Assembly: GCF_945859705.1 (NCBI RefSeq)
Contig: NC_079136.1
Span: 43,971,989 to 44,035,988, forward strand
Direction of reading: 5' to 3'
Length of the DNA stretch: 64,000 nt
From: Episyrphus balteatus
Taxonomy: Eukaryota > Arthropoda > Insecta > Diptera > Syrphidae
Part shown: positions 1 through 12,435 of the stretch, piece after piece
Position numbering within the stretch: position 1 is the stretch's first letter
Layout: each line of letters starts with the position of its first letter
Program-made: the position numbers and the translations under genes
Notes under the pieces: generated by a model
The model's database searches: none
What the model was told of the DNA's origin: nothing
The model's input: only the letters and a program-made list of their open reading frames with translations

Positions 1-161
1 ATCGAGTATTATGTCAAAGTCAAAATTATAGAAATACAAATAACAAAATTCATGAAAAAATATCAGAAAATAATTTTAAAAACAAAAACAAAAAAATTAA
101 ATTTCGTTGTGCTATTTTTGTATGAAAAACTTCGTTTCGCTTTAGCTGCGTACTTAACTTA
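1..161. repeat. Partial copy of an AGCC-ended dispersed repeat
   Basis: The stretch resembles the right-hand part of the element at 51461-51981. It shares the text around a run reading gtcaaagtcaaaat and ends in a tail reading GCTGCGTAC followed by CTTAA. It is cut by the window edge, so its left end is not visible. It holds no gene. Confidence 0.5.
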
Positions 162-225
162 AGCCAAGTACCATTGTACATAGAGGAAGGAATATTCCTT
201 CCGCTATGCCTAGAAAATTTTTTAA

Positions 226-410
226 GTCGACAACGAAAATGCTAACGAAAAAATATCATCGAGTATTCTGTCAAAGTCAAAATAAAAAAATTCCAAATTT
301 ATTTAAAATCAAGAAAAACAAAAAAAAAAATTTTAAGACAAGGGAATTTTTTTATTTGACTTTGACAGAATACTCGATGATATTTTTTCGTTAGCATTTT
401 CGTTGTCGAC
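226..410. repeat. Near-perfect 185-bp foldback
   Basis: GTCGACAACGAAAATGCTAA at 226 is mirrored by its reverse complement ending at 410, and pairing continues inward for about 80 bases through the gtcaaagtcaaa tract. It would form a long hairpin in single-stranded DNA or RNA. Confidence 0.8.
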
Positions 411-601
411 TTTGGAGACTAGAAAATTTTTCGAAAAATTTTTAAGTCTCCAAAGTCGACAACGTCAAAGTCAAAAAAAATAAAAAATTAATTTAAAATC
501 AAGAAAAAACAAAAAAAAAATAATAAATTAATTAAAAATGAAAAAACCATCAACATATCGCTCTTGGAGTCAAGAAAAATGCACAGGACAGTAAAAAGTA
601 A

Positions 602-752
602 AGCCTGGTAAGCAGCTTGCGCTAAATTTTAGCTTCCATACAAATTATCGAAAAATTTTAGCCGAGCAAAAATGAGTCCCATACAAATTATCGATAACTT
701 GTATGGGAATTTTATCTTGGCTAAAATTTAGCGCGAGCAGCGTACCAGGGCT
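602..752. mobile_element. Short PIF/Harbinger-like MITE
   Basis: The termini AGCCTGGTA and TACCAGGGCT are imperfect inverted repeats that continue inward through GCGCTAAATTTTAGC. Direct TAA copies flank it at 599-601 and 753-755. The 3-bp TAA duplication fits the PIF/Harbinger superfamily. It is 151 bp long with no coding capacity. Confidence 0.65.
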
Positions 753-1126
753 TAAGTGACAAATGAGTCAAAACTCTCCAATATTTCGCTAGAAATGCGT
801 ACTGAAAAACGAAAAGCAAAACAAATTTTTCGTTCAAGATTTCGTTATGCTATTTTTGTATGGAAAATTGCGTTTCGCTTCAGCTGCGTACTATGCTTAA
901 GTATTCAATTTGGTCACTGAAAATATTTTTTTTCTTGCTAGCGCAATTTGTTTGTAAGACAGCGAATACAAATTGTTTTTTAAACCATAAAATAATCTCT
1001 CTGCATCGTTTTTGTAAATTTTTAATTTCGGGAAATCATAACAAAATCAGTTTGAAAATGTTCACTATTTTATTTTTTCACTTTTTATGTCAATGGCTGT
1101 GTTTTATTATGACCAATGATCCATAA

Positions 1127-1613
1127 GTCTGCTTTTACATGAAGACGCAAGGCGCAGAAATTATCTTCGAATTTCCTTTTGATTTTCCCTTCGGTAGGTC
1201 GCGCGCTTCTACACTTAGTAATTTTTATAAGACGCAAATTTGACAGCTATTTTTTTTATTTTATCTTGTTCTCGTTTTCGTATCTATTTTTATTTAAAAA
1301 AAAAAGCACCAAAATATACAAAAAACAACATCAGGGGGCTCTATGTGCAACAAAAACATTTAAATAAATTAATAAAAGTTAGTATACACCCAAATAATAT
1401 ACATCCGACGAAGCGAACTCTGCCACCGACGAAATCAATTAAAGCAAAACAGCAAAAAAAAGAACAAGATCAAAGAGAGACGTCAAAATGAGTCTCAAAA
1501 TTTTCGACCGGAGACTCACAGGGTAAAAAATCTTCCATCCCTCTTTTTCGAACTTTCTTTCTCCCTTACTCTTCATTGAATCTTGACTCTTGCGTCTTCA
1601 TGTAAAAGCAGAC
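1127..1613. mobile_element. PIF/Harbinger-like MITE, GTCTGCTTTTACATGAAG ends
   Basis: The terminal inverted repeat GTCTGCTTTTACATGAAGAC is mirrored exactly at the other end, and the match runs through CGCAAG. TAA duplications lie at 1124-1126 and 1614-1616. The element is 487 bp, has no transposase, and is related in its termini to the element at 2251-2602. Confidence 0.8.
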
Positions 1614-1616
1614 TAA

Positions 1617-2250
1617 TACGTCATGATTGCAAAAAAAAACCTTTGTATTATAAAATTTGTAGTACTATCATGGAGAAAAAAGACTTTTCACGAGTTGATT
1701 TTAGCCGCACGATATGTCACACGGCTTAAGTCGACTATGATTTTTTTTTTATGGAGATTGTCACTTTATTCACCTGCGACTTACGTTCACACGAGCCGAA
1801 AAGCTTCACCGCACGGCAAAACTCGACTCTTGAAAAGTCGGCATAACGAACGAACTAAAAAATATGTCAAATTTAAAGCAGAAATGTATATCTCATCTCT
1901 TTACTCCCATTATTGAAATCGATCTAAGCACCCTCGCGACCACTCTGCTAACGAACAAACTAAAAAATCTTACTGCATTATATTATACTACAGATTTTAT
2001 ATACAAAGATAAAACGATCTGGATCAATATGGATGCAGATTTGTATATTCATTACTTTTTCGCTCATGTTTGTTATTATTATCCAATTTCTGCTCCATCT
2101 CTTATTTTTCCCTCTTCCGACGATGTACAAAAGGCATCTTGTTATCAAAATAGAAATGATCCCGATGAAAGTAGGATTAAATTTTGTATTTTTTTTACGT
2201 GTAAAATTGGTCTTGAACTAGATCCACATGGATAAAAAAAAACACGCTTA
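1617..2250. other. Intergenic, nothing recognised
   Basis: AT-rich sequence between two MITEs. Short open frames have no recognisable domain or codon signature. Confidence 0.4.
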
Positions 2251-2602
2251 GTCAGCTATTACATGAAGCCTCAAGAGGCTTGACTCTTTTTTCTAATTTT
2301 CTTTTGATAATCATTCTGTGAGGCGCGTACTATTACACGATGCCTCTTGAGTCCAGGACTCAAATTTGACATTTCTCTTTTGATTTAAAATTTGTTGTTG
2401 TTGTATTGCACCAAGAAGCAAAAAGAAATGAAAGAGAATGTTGAAAAAAAAGATAAGTGGAAAAAGAAACGTCAAAAAAGAGTCTCAGAATTCCGACCCA
2501 CGACTCTCTGGTCGGATAATTTTTTGTTTCATCTTTTTTCTCTTTTGCACTCATTACGTTTCAAAAGAGGCGCGCCTCTTGAGGCTTCATGTAATAGCTG
2601 AC
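2251..2602. mobile_element. PIF/Harbinger-like MITE, GTCAGCTATTACATGAAG ends
   Basis: GTCAGCTATTACATGAAGCC at the left is exactly reversed at the right, and pairing continues through TCAAGAG. TTA duplications lie at 2248-2250 and 2603-2605. A degenerate internal copy of the terminal text (attacacgatgcctcttgag) lies near 2332-2351. It is 352 bp with no transposase. Confidence 0.8.
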
Positions 2603-2838
2603 TTATTGATAAAATGATTAATTTTACTTCAATCGAGACTTGGTGTCAAACAACATTGATGGTGTGTTGTGCCCCTAAAAATATACTATTAAAGTGTGTA
2701 CGTGGTATTAAGCCTTCCAATTTCGAACACTCCTTGTGTCTACACCTTAAAAACAATTTTGACACTTTCCAGTCCGCCATATTTTCGAACATAAAAAAAA
2801 TTCGACTTGACTTGCGGAATACTTCATCAACTTCCGTT

Positions 2839-2867
2839 CTTTTTCACTTTAACTTTGTGGAGTGAAG
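2839..2867 (+). promoter_or_regulatory. Putative RpL15 TCT initiator and first non-coding exon
   Basis: TTCTTTTTC at 2837-2845 matches the polypyrimidine TCT initiator used by animal ribosomal protein genes, which would put the first transcribed C at 2839. A GT donor follows GAAG at 2868. An AG acceptor at 3415-3416 would join this exon to the 5' leader directly before the RpL15 start codon. The pairing is inferred. A possible extra small exon at 3006-3020, bounded by tttgcag and gtaatt, cannot be excluded. Confidence 0.4.
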
Positions 2868-3445
2868 GTGTGTTTTAAGAAACCTCTCTTAAATTAAATT
2901 TCATATTATTTCTGAGATCATTATATATTTTACAAAGTTTCAAATTAAATCAAGTGTAGTTTACCTAATACATTACAATACTAATAAAATGTTTCTTCTT
3001 TGCAGGCGAATTTTCCCAAGAGGTAATTATTAAAATTTGAGTGAATCTATCAAAACTTCTTATCATCCAAGAAGTTTATAAAAGGAAGTAAAATAAAAAT
3101 GTGAAAATCGTGTTTCATATGATGATATCCTTTTGTTATCGCCATGCACCACTCTTAATATACGATGTCGATTTGGCTAGCTGAAAACGAAACTTACGAT
3201 TTTCCATTTTATTTGTTGTTTTCTATAAAATTTCTTTTTTCTTTATTATAAACTAAATTTGTTTATTTCTAGAAAAAGAAAAAAAAAAAAAAAACCTAAA
3301 AGAAAATGACTTCCACAAGATGTCGGTTCAATATCCGTAAAACGATAGACCGATGATGTGACAGTTATTGATATTATTTATATCAATTAACCCTTCAAAA
3401 ACTATTTTGTTACTAGGTCTATCGCCGTCGTGAAAGGTCGCAAAA

Positions 3446-4261
3446 ATGGGTGCGTATCGTTATATGCAAGAACTTTATCGCAAGAAGCAGAGCGATGTTA
3501 TGCGCTACTTGCTCCGTATTCGCGTGTGGCAATATCGTCAATTGACTAAATTGCACCGCTCGCCGAGGTCAACTCGCCCAGATAAGGCACGTCGTCTGGG
3601 ATACAAGAACAAACAAGGATTCGTCATCTACCGTATCCGTGTTCGCCGTGGAGGTCGTAAACGTCCAGTGCCAAAGGGTTGCACTTATGGTAAACCCAAG
3701 AGCCATGGTGTTAACGAATTGAAGCCTACTCGTTGCTTGCAATCTATTGCTGAGGTGAGTTTTTCTTGTTCTATTATAAAGCAGCATGTGCTTGTTGCTC
3801 CTGTTACCCCGTCTGTCTGATGATAAAACTGTATGGTAGCTTAGGACACCATGCTGACCATCTATCAACCTTCCTTAGATGTCTGAAAAGCTTTCTCTTT
3901 AAAATATACAAATGCCTTTCCTTTGCAATATAATTAATCCATATTTCTACAACAGGAACGTGTTGGTCGCAGACTCGGTGGATTGAGAGTACTCAACTCT
4001 TACTGGATCGCTCAAGATGCTTCGTACAAATATTTCGAAGTCATCTTGATCGATACCCATCACAATGCCGTTCGTCGTGATCCTAAAATCAACTGGATCT
4101 GCAAGCACGTGCACAAGCATCGTGAATTGCGTGGACTTACTTCAGCTGGCAAGAGCTCCCGTGGCATTGGAAAAGGCTACAGGTACTCTCAGACCATTGG
4201 TGGTTCACGTCGCGCTGCCTGGAAGCGCAAGAATCGTCTGCACTTGCGCAGGAAGCGATAA
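3446..4261 (+). CDS. RpL15: 60S ribosomal protein L15 (eL15)
   Basis: A structural protein of the large cytosolic ribosomal subunit. Coding exons are 3446-3754 (103 codons) and 3956-4261 (101 codons plus TAA). The intron is phase 0 with a gtgagt donor and an acag acceptor. The spliced product is 204 aa, the usual eL15 length. It starts [20 protein letters not shown] and ends in the basic tail [12 protein letters not shown], and both are diagnostic of eL15. The ATG is the first in frame and matches the family start. Codon use is richer in G and C than the surroundings, as expected for a highly expressed gene. An upstream leader exon is likely (acceptor at 3415-3416). No defect is visible, so this looks like a functional locus. 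Its setting among dense transposons is also seen for some RP genes in fly heterochromatin, but that comparison is only an inference. Confidence 0.97.
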
Positions 4262-5284
4262 GCTGTTTGATGATAAAATTGGTGTTTTATATTTTTACCT
4301 CTTGATAGTGGTAGTATAATAAAAAAAAAAGTTGAAAAAATCTAAAAAAAAAATACTTGTGTTTTGATTGAACTTTTAGAAAAATGCTATCTTTTAAATG
4401 GTTTGAAGAATTGAAACTTGGTGAAAGACACATTAAAATTGTTGGGAAGGAAACTTGCTTTTGAGGTGATATGCATTCACGTACAATTCGTATATAGAGA
4501 TGAATTGCTAACTAACTTCCATAGGCCGAAGAATCCGTCGTTAGCGCAAAATACGAAACGAAAAATTCTTCGGTTTTTCCTCCAGAAAGCAATAAATGGT
4601 CCATGTCGTTGATTGGCTATTTCCGTTTTGTTCTCAATGAACTTTGAATGAAGCAAGTTGAAAATGAAAGCATCCAAATCCAACACTCAATTGGAAGACT
4701 CGGCCTGCGAAACTGGAAAAAGCTTGCTGGACATGAACAAGCTTATTGATTGAGGCCCAAACTTACCATGGGTTGTAGCGCTGCCTTGCCTTTTTGCGCC
4801 TGTGACCCTCAGGCCTATTCTAATCGCAAATTCCCGGGGAATGGTTTCGTTTCGGAAGGACTCCCAAAATGCACAAAATTTTGTTTCCATTTGGCTTTAA
4901 CCAAAAGGCAACAGTTCAAGCTAAAAGAGAGTGACATTTTGGGAACTTTTCAGTTTCGATCCCTTCTCCCGAAAACATTTCACCGAGAGTTTTTGTTTAT
5001 TATAGGCCCGATACTAGTATGTAAATCCAACAGCGACTTGGTTAGTGTGTTTTTTTTTCACAATCAAAATTGCATATCAGGAAAAATGTTGTAGAAGGAG
5101 AGAAAAGGCCTTAGTTTGGAGACGGTTATGGTTGTTCCTCGAAATAGCAAAAATTTTTGTAAGACTTAAATTTTTTCGAGGAGAAAGATCATCACCCGTT
5201 GGTATCGGTTTTTTATGAATGACCATATCAGATCCTGTTGAATTCCTCAAGTAAATAATGCGCCTTCCTTTTCCTCAGAAGTTA
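4262..5284. other. RpL15 3' flank and intergenic sequence
   Basis: The RpL15 3' UTR probably ends near an A-rich tract containing AATAAA at about 4317-4330. The rest has short open frames on both strands but no recognisable domain. Confidence 0.4.
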
Positions 5285-6035
5285 TTAACGAGATCTTTGG
5301 CGGTACTGTTGTCGCAGAAGCTAGTTTGCTCCTGAAGCCTCCTGGGCCCCTTATTACAATGTTCACACAAATAGAATTGAAAGTGTCCAAAAGAAATTCA
5401 TTAAGTTTTACCTTCGATTTCTTCCTCGGTCAAATTTAATTGAATGGCCTTCCTACCCTCAGAACTTAATTCTCTTGAATATCCCATCCCTTTCTGCTCA
5501 TAGAGAGTTTTTACAGCTTTGCTTCATCGTTGGATTAATGAATGGATCTATTTGATCATTCTCAGTTTTGGGTCGTTTGAGCTTTAACGCGGCCCGTGTC
5601 GGGTTAAGAACTAGATTGCCAATACGTCTCAGTTTTAGCAGATCGAACTATGGGTCTAACAGTCCGATTAATCAGTTGATTAATATTTTCAATAAACATT
5701 ATAACTTAATTGACTCTGTTAACGTAAATTTGAAATCAAAACAGTTTAAAATTAGATTTTTCGTTAATTTTGTAAATTAGAAATTTAATTGTGTTATCTT
5801 TTTTTTATATACATACATTCATTTTTTATTATTATTGTTATTTATATTTATTTATATTTATAATTACCTGTAACGTTAGGATTTTAACGTGCTCAATAAA
5901 TCGATTTGCTAGAAATGAAGCGACTGCATTCGCTGGATGGGTAAACCTACATTCCCTGGAAATTCACACAAGTATAAGAGTTATATTACCCTCGACATCG
6001 AGATCCTAACAGTCCCGATTAAAAGTAAGAAGATC
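5285..6035 (+). pseudogene. 5'-truncated LINE: end of reverse transcriptase ORF and 3' UTR
   Basis: One reading frame from about 5334 to 5778 resembles the C-terminal end of the reverse-transcriptase ORF of I/Jockey-type non-LTR retrotransposons. Visible family features are PYYNVHTNRIESVQKKF early, then a SRSNYGSNSPINQL-like segment with the conserved N-Y-G, then an F-N-K-H-Y motif. A TGA at 5553-5555 interrupts the frame, and no catalytic core remains upstream. The tail ends near CCTCGACATCGAGATC (about 5991-6006), which recurs at the end of the small insertion at 58384-58550, so both are probably 3' ends of one family. It is a dead relic. The clade assignment is tentative. Confidence 0.7.
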
Positions 6036-6669
6036 TAGATGCAACATATAAACATTTTTTTTTTTAACATTAAAATGTTCTATTCTCATCAAAGTTTTGT
6101 TATTTTGGTCGCATCTTCATTTCTGATTATTTTGTAATCCTACATTTTCAGAACTAAAAGAACTACCTACTCAAATTGATCAACTTCAAAAAATATCTCT
6201 ATGGAGTTTTTTTTTCTGCTTGGACAATGCTAGAGAACTATTTCTTTAAAAACTTAATGGTAAGCAAAGAAGGTCGTTTGTTTGGAACTTATTGAATCCA
6301 TATCATCAAAAAGTGAATCTTTGCTTAGCCGTTTGGACTCGGCGGTAAATTGTAGGTACCTTCCATTCTTACAAATTAATTACATGCACTCATGAATGGT
6401 TGAGAGTTTGCTAGTCTCTATGCCTGGCTCTTTATGGAATTTCGTGCTACAAACTATTATTTAATCATATTGGACAAAAGAATAAAAAAAAATTTTCTTG
6501 ACATCGAGAATTTTAATGTCTTAAATGCCTTTTCAATTCGTCCATGGACTTATTTGTTATAATCCTATCTCTTCATGTTTTGGAAGATGAAAGAGTACAA
6601 TATTCAACGGGGTAGATAAAATTCTCAAAGGAATTGAATCTGTTATTTCGGTGTTACCATATCTGTGTC
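6036..6669. other. Intergenic, nothing recognised
   Basis: AT-rich sequence with homopolymer tracts. I see no convincing gene or element termini. Confidence 0.35.
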
Positions 6670-7322
6670 AATAAGTTAAAAGAGCTTAAGTCAATTTTTA
6701 TCATTTTTCAGTATTAGCAAATGAAATTTGTGGACATGATTTTTTTGTACTTTTTTTGTGATTACTTTTAAACTCTTGCCGTTAGACTAACAATTTTTTT
6801 TAGGATATAGGCTTGTTATACCCTTAATATCCATATGTATAGTTTTTCTTGAAAACGTTCGGGACGACCGTTACAATTGAAAAAAAAAATTACTTTGACT
6901 TAAGTATACAATTTGGCGGACATTTCAAGGCACAAAACAACTTATGTTACTTAAGCTGTTTTGCAAAATTGGTTTTGGTTCAAAATGCAATTTTTTAAAA
7001 TGGCTTAAGTCGACATAAGAACACAAATGGTTCACTCGACCACAAGTTTAAAATAGCTTATGTTGACCTAAGCGATGAATATATTTGAATTCAAATTGTC
7101 ATAAAAGCTTATGTGACGACTTAAGCTGATTTAAAAAAATTTATTCAAATGCAGTTTTTGTTCAAAAAGACTTCATCTACTATGATTTTTTTTAAATTTA
7201 ACGGTTTATATTTTGCGTAGAGAAATGAGACCCAGACTAAAACAAAGCTGAACAAAAGGTGAACATGTCAAGCAAATAAAATCGATTTTCACTTATGTCG
7301 ACATAAGCTCTTTTAACTTATT
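6670..7322. mobile_element. TIR element with repeated CTTAAGTCGACATAAG-like motifs
   Basis: AATAAGTTAAAAGAGCTTA at 6670 is mirrored by TAAGCTCTTTTAACTTATT ending at 7322. The interior carries several partly palindromic blocks of the type GCTTAAGTCGACATAAG (near 7002, 7060, 7110 and 7293). No transposase is visible. The target duplication could not be resolved, so the superfamily is unknown. Confidence 0.5.
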
Positions 7323-8013
7323 ACCACAGTATAGTGCTTGGTAATCTGATAGTTGGATTCCTTAAGCTTTGAGACGCTACAAGACAAGTACTAGAAACTT
7401 AAATGTGTAACTCAAGTGCTAACAGCTGAAAAAAGTAAACATATAACAAGCAATTATCGTTTCTGTAAATTCTGTAAGATTAAGTATTTACGTGTATAAT
7501 ACCCTCCTAAAAACACCAATAAACTTTCAATGTATTCAATAGGTTAAGAGATATTAGCTTAAATGGCTAAGTAAAAACTGGCTTCCATTCTTAAACCATT
7601 GTATCTATTTTTCTATTGTATAATATTTCTATTTCATTGTATATATCTTTTGGTAGATCTGCATTTCAATTTCCTGCAAAAGCTTCAAATATAAACTAGC
7701 GATCTCACCGGTGGTGGCCACGCAAAACAGAAAATTCTACTTCATGAGAGGAGTAATATAGGAATATATACAGCTGTGTTCAAAATAATAGTAGTGCCTG
7801 CATCAAAATAACATTTTTTATAATTACGGTGCTTCTACGGTTAAAAATTTAGTTTCTTTGATGTCAAAGTTTGTAACGGTCAATTACTAATAAATGTATC
7901 ATAGTTTTAAAATGAAAAAGAAGGTTCCAAATAATTTTTCATTGACTTTTGGTTGTTCTTTCTAATTTGACCTGCTCAAAATAATAGTAGTTAAAGTTAT
8001 TTTTGAAGAATTT

Positions 8014-11000
8014 TGTTACGGCAGCCTCTGCATCAAAATAAAATTTCGCTAAAAATATTTCTAAATGAATTCAAACGTCCGAGATTCGAGAAGACATAAC
8101 TCCCTTGTGGTATTAATTTTTTGTAAGGAAACTCAACAAAATAATAATAGATGTATAACACCCCGAAAGGCAAGAAGATGAATTGCTCGCCGTTCCTTGG
8201 GCACCTTGAGTTCTTTGAATAGTATGATAAAAGAGGGAATGTGACTGAACTTATTCAAAAATTAGAAACAAGAGAGATGATACAAGATTTGTTCTTCTGC
8301 GTATTACCTTCTTTTTCTCGGGATAGCCGGTGGGTTGGGTAAAGATTGTTTGGCATTCGGAGAGCGCCACTCTTGATTTTTGGCGACCTTACATACTTAC
8401 TGTCTCAGAAGATTCAATGGCGTTGCATTGGAATTGTTTTATTTTGGTTCGATCGGCCTACGGAAGCCCTGGTTTGTGTAGCATATAATGCACCAATCCA
8501 CAGGACTGTTACACACCAGTTGCTCGTCATTAATTTTCCGACATGAGAAGTGTCTTTGGGACAAGTTTACAAGTTCCATGTGGGCAGGACAACGTGCCGA
8601 TACTCAAACTCGTCATCGTAGTATTCGTCGGAATAATATATCTCCTTAGGATTTATCTTTGAGCAGCGTCTTGCTAATTCCTGTTCAAGGATAAGCCGAC
8701 ACGTTCTTTTTTGTGTTGTTGCGAATCGGACAAAAACAAAAATAAAACGCAGGTTGTTCAATTGATTTGATAAGTTATTGTGCGGTTTTTTTTAAGGACT
8801 TTGGTTCTTTATTACTTATTTTATTTTGTTTCCAAACTAATTAATTAATTTATAAAGGAGAAATAAAAGTATGATTAAAAGGAAATAAAACAACGCTTCG
8901 CATCTGTTCAAGTTAATTTTTTTATTTATTCCCAATTAACTGAGAGATGTTTTGACAGATGGAGTTGGAATCAAAAAGTCCGAATGACTCCGAATCGAAT
9001 GGAAGCATTCAGATTCGAACATGTTTAAGTGGTGGGGATATGAGCTACTTTTGGGGGATACACACAATAAAACAATATTTGTAGGCAATGCTATCCGCAA
9101 CGGGGGGTTACGTTAAGGGACGGCTCCTACTAAATCGAGGTGCCTCTATACCAACGGAGTTCATGTACGTTACCTGAACAAAGGAATAGTGGTGGTTTTG
9201 GTACGTTTAGGTAGCGGTAGGAATGCGAACCAGAAGTACTAGGCATAGTTGCAAACAGATAGTCGGAGTGTCAAAATCAAGTCGTTGAGAGTAAATTGTA
9301 AGATACTAGATTTTTTTTAAATTAAAGTTTTCAGTGCTGTAAGTTTATTTTATTTTAGTGTTCTGTACAGGCGGAAAATTCGAAGAAACTTTCGTAAAAA
9401 GTTAAGAAACAAAATTCAAAATTGTGTGGTGAGTCCTAAATATTAAGAATTTAAATAAGATAGAGCTATAACCGATAAAAATATAGGGTTCGGGTCAAAG
9501 AGGCAGGACGACGACGACGACAGCGTCGCCCGGATGAAGAAGCAACATAAAGGGCACAAAACAAACGTTGAGTCAGGTGCACGAGAAGCTGTAACAAAAA
9601 ATTAAGTGATGAGTACCTAGAAATAAGTTTAAAAATAAAAAGTGCAAACTCCTAATCTTTTAAAAAAAATATAAAACTAGAAGTAATTGTGAATAATCAC
9701 TCTATAACAAAACCTAATTTGAACTCCGAAAAAGCCGAGACCGAACCCCACATTTAAAAATTCAAACATTAGTGCGAAAATTCGAAAGTCGAAAGTTCAC
9801 TTCGAATCGAAATATAAAAACTTAATTCGAAAGCTTTTGGCATCGAGGGCACGAACCCAAAATTACCAAAATCGCCAACCGGATGCCCAGAAGAGCGGCC
9901 ATCATTGAAAAACGCAACTAGACGTTTAATTTGAATTATTTATTTTGAGCGTTGGCATAATTTTTATTTTAAATTGTTTTTATTTAATGTTTTATTGTTT
10001 AAATTTTTTACTTAAGTGATAAGAAACCAAAAGGGTGTTGCGGGTAGGGCGTGACGTCGTCGTACGGGAGCGACAAGGGCGAACCAGTTTCATCCGACGA
10101 TAGTAGTTTGTTTTTATCACCCCAATTGAGGTGCAAACCCCCCTAAAAAGCGCTTTATAGGTAGGGTAATTAAAATTTGGTGCAAAATTGCAAAGTTGAA
10201 AGTTCGGGCGAGGCTGGGCTCGAAACATAGACCCTAAAATTATTGTGTCGCTGAAGTGCGAAGGGGAGAGTGACACTTCTCTGGCTGAATTTAAACTCCA
10301 GAGACGTCGACAGCCCCAGTGTGGATGCAAAGGTCCACCGACGAGAGAGTCGACTTGCATCACATCTTGGTAGTTCTTAAAATCTTTTAAATCTTTATAT
10401 TTAAATCATATTTTCATTTTAAATTGTTTATTTTTGGTCAAATACGTAATTATTGTTGTGATTTTACCTTTTTACCTGTTTTTTTGTTGCATTTAGTGTA
10501 TACTCAAATGGAGTTACACGGGTGCAAGTCATACTGTACAAATTATATTACTTATTGTTTCTTGTTTTAAATAAAAATGTTTATTATTGTGAGCCACGCC
10601 ACGTACCGTTTTTGAATGGGACCAAAAGGTTCTAAAATGCTTTGCTAAATAGAAAATTTTACAGGAGGAGTGGAGGGGCCCGCTAAGAATGGACGGTATA
10701 GTATGATGGGGTAGCGGTTGATCGGTCCAAGGGGAATCGGACCAAAATGGCCAAACCGATTCCAGGTGTGGTGGGGGAACGGCCCGTCTGCCCCGACATC
10801 TGCAGACACCCTCAGAGCCGCAACTATCGTTATGAGATAAAAAGAAAGTTGGCATGATGTTTGTTTTTGTAACGAGGTGAGGCGTACCGGCAAGACAAGA
10901 TCCCCCCCTAATCCGGCGAGCTTAGCCGTGCTCCGCCAGCATGCCATGGTCTCGTCCGTTGCGCATTCCTATTCCTATCCTATTTCCTTTCAAAAATCCC

Positions 11001-11071
11001 TATCCTTATCCGATCCGGTCTTCCTTTTTCCCAATCCTTATCCCAAATTCTCATCCTGTTGCCTTGTTACA
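8014..11071 (+). repeat. 5' LTR (3058 bp) of the Ty3/gypsy-type element
   Basis: It starts TGTTACGGCAGCC and ends CCTTGTTACA, with TG..CA borders and short inverted ends (TGTTAC/GTTACA). It is repeated at 18779-21836 with the same length. The only difference I noticed is G at 8785 versus A at 19550. The interior has a GAC triplet run near 9506-9522 and a pyrimidine-rich tract of CCTAT/CCTTATCC repeats near the 3' end. The frames inside it show no domain. Target duplication ATTT lies at 8010-8013. Confidence 0.93.
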
Positions 11072-12435
11072 AATGGCGCCCAACGTAAAGTTCGAAGTTA
11101 GTCCTTGTGATTTGTCCTTTGTCCAGTCAAGTCTAGGGGTAGTCACTGACACCATCGAAACATCTTGTAAGTCTTGATTCAGAAAGCTCCAAGCATACTG
11201 GATCGAATGCGACAAGATGTTTCGAAGATGTCAATGAAAATCAATAGAATTGACAATGTTAAGTGTTTAAATGCACTTGTTACCGGATTGAAGGTTTCGT
11301 ATGTCATTGACGGGAAGGTCACAGACGGACCTATCAAATTGTGACGAAAACTTTAATCCGATAGCAAGGGTAGTTAATGTCCTGTGTATGTTTCATTTGC
11401 GGTTGCAATCTGAGTCGGAAGGAAACGTAAGTCTTGATCGAGATAGCTTTTGAGAACGCTCGATCAATTGCGACGAAGAATTTCGGTTCAGATGGCAACA
11501 TCAAATGGAACGTGTGTGTATATATGTCGTTTTTTATGTGTTTTTTTTAAGTTGCGAATACTGAGGGAAAGTTAAAAGAAAAAAGTACACTGCTACTTCA
11601 CATCATACAACACATCGTCGAAACCAAATGAATACCGTCCAGAGCCGCCCCAAAGCTCCTCCCAAAATTAATGGAAAAACAAAATAATAATAAAATAATA
11701 AATTTTTATAAAAATTTTAAACTTTTTAAAAAAATTTTTGTGTGGGTATCGAGTCTTTTGTTCGTATTTCGAGTATTAGTCTATAGAGACTTAATAAATT
11801 TCATATAAGTTTTTGGTCATACTAAAATCCAGAAGCAAACTTTGAAAAGAGTTTAATTTTTTTGATAAAATACAAAGAGTGAATTTTGAAGTCCGAAGAA
11901 ATCGTTTCAGTACCGTTAAGGAATCGTTAAAGAAAAGTCGAAAGTTTAATTTTGCATATTTAACGTTTTTTTTTTTATATTTCAAATTTTAGTTCAATTT
12001 TATTTTTTGTTTACGGTGTTGGGTATAGTTAAGTCAAGTTATTTTTGTTGTTAGATTTAGGTGTTCATATATAAAAAAAAAAAAAAAAATAAATAAAAAT
12101 TTAAAAATACATAAAACAAAACAAAAAAAAAAAAAAAAAAAAAAAAATTTAGAGTTAGAGTTATAGATACTATAGATTCACATTTAGATACTTAGATATA
12201 ATTTTGGTTTAAGAGTAAATTCTACAAAAAAAAATAAAATTTTAGATATAATTTACATAGGTTAGTTCTTAGGTGTAAGTTTTCTTAAATTATTTACAGA
12301 TTAATAGTTTTTTTAAGATATATATAAATACATAGCTTTTTTCAAATAATATAGTTTTTTTTATAGTTCTTTTTGTTGTTTTAAAATTGTTAGTGTTGAT
12401 TGTAGAGCAAAGTTGAGTCGGTTTGTTAAGTTCAT
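11072..12435 (+). other. Retrotransposon primer-binding site and 5' leader
   Basis: TGGCGCCCAACGT starts at 11074, two bases after the LTR, and matches the 3' end of tRNA-Lys(CUU) including CCA, a primer used by many gypsy-type elements. The following 1.35 kb is untranslated, AT-rich in its second half, with A-tracts at 12075-12090 and 12121-12147. Confidence 0.75.

Larger units (their letters stand above)
162..897. mobile_element. Foldback-rich TIR element of the AGCC..GGCT family
   Basis: The left end reads AGCCAAGTAC and the right end reads GTACTATGCT, an imperfect inverted pair bordered by TTA and TAA. Inside lies a near-perfect foldback at 226-410 with arms of about 80 bp starting GTCGACAACG. 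A second inserted TIR element lies at 602-752. The internal text recurs at 51780-51960, which marks this as a dispersed family. Open frames here are low-complexity and are not considered genes. Confidence 0.5.

Noticed and set aside
1864..2235. 123-codon plus-strand frame
   Set aside because: AT-rich composition, no domain, and located between two MITEs.
4750..5094. 114-codon plus-strand frame downstream of RpL15
   Set aside because: No recognisable domain, and the composition matches non-coding neighbours.
8346..10947. Several open frames of 64-123 codons in the 5' LTR (and identical ones in the 3' LTR)
   Set aside because: They occur on both strands, have no recognisable domain, and are duplicated simply because the LTR is duplicated.
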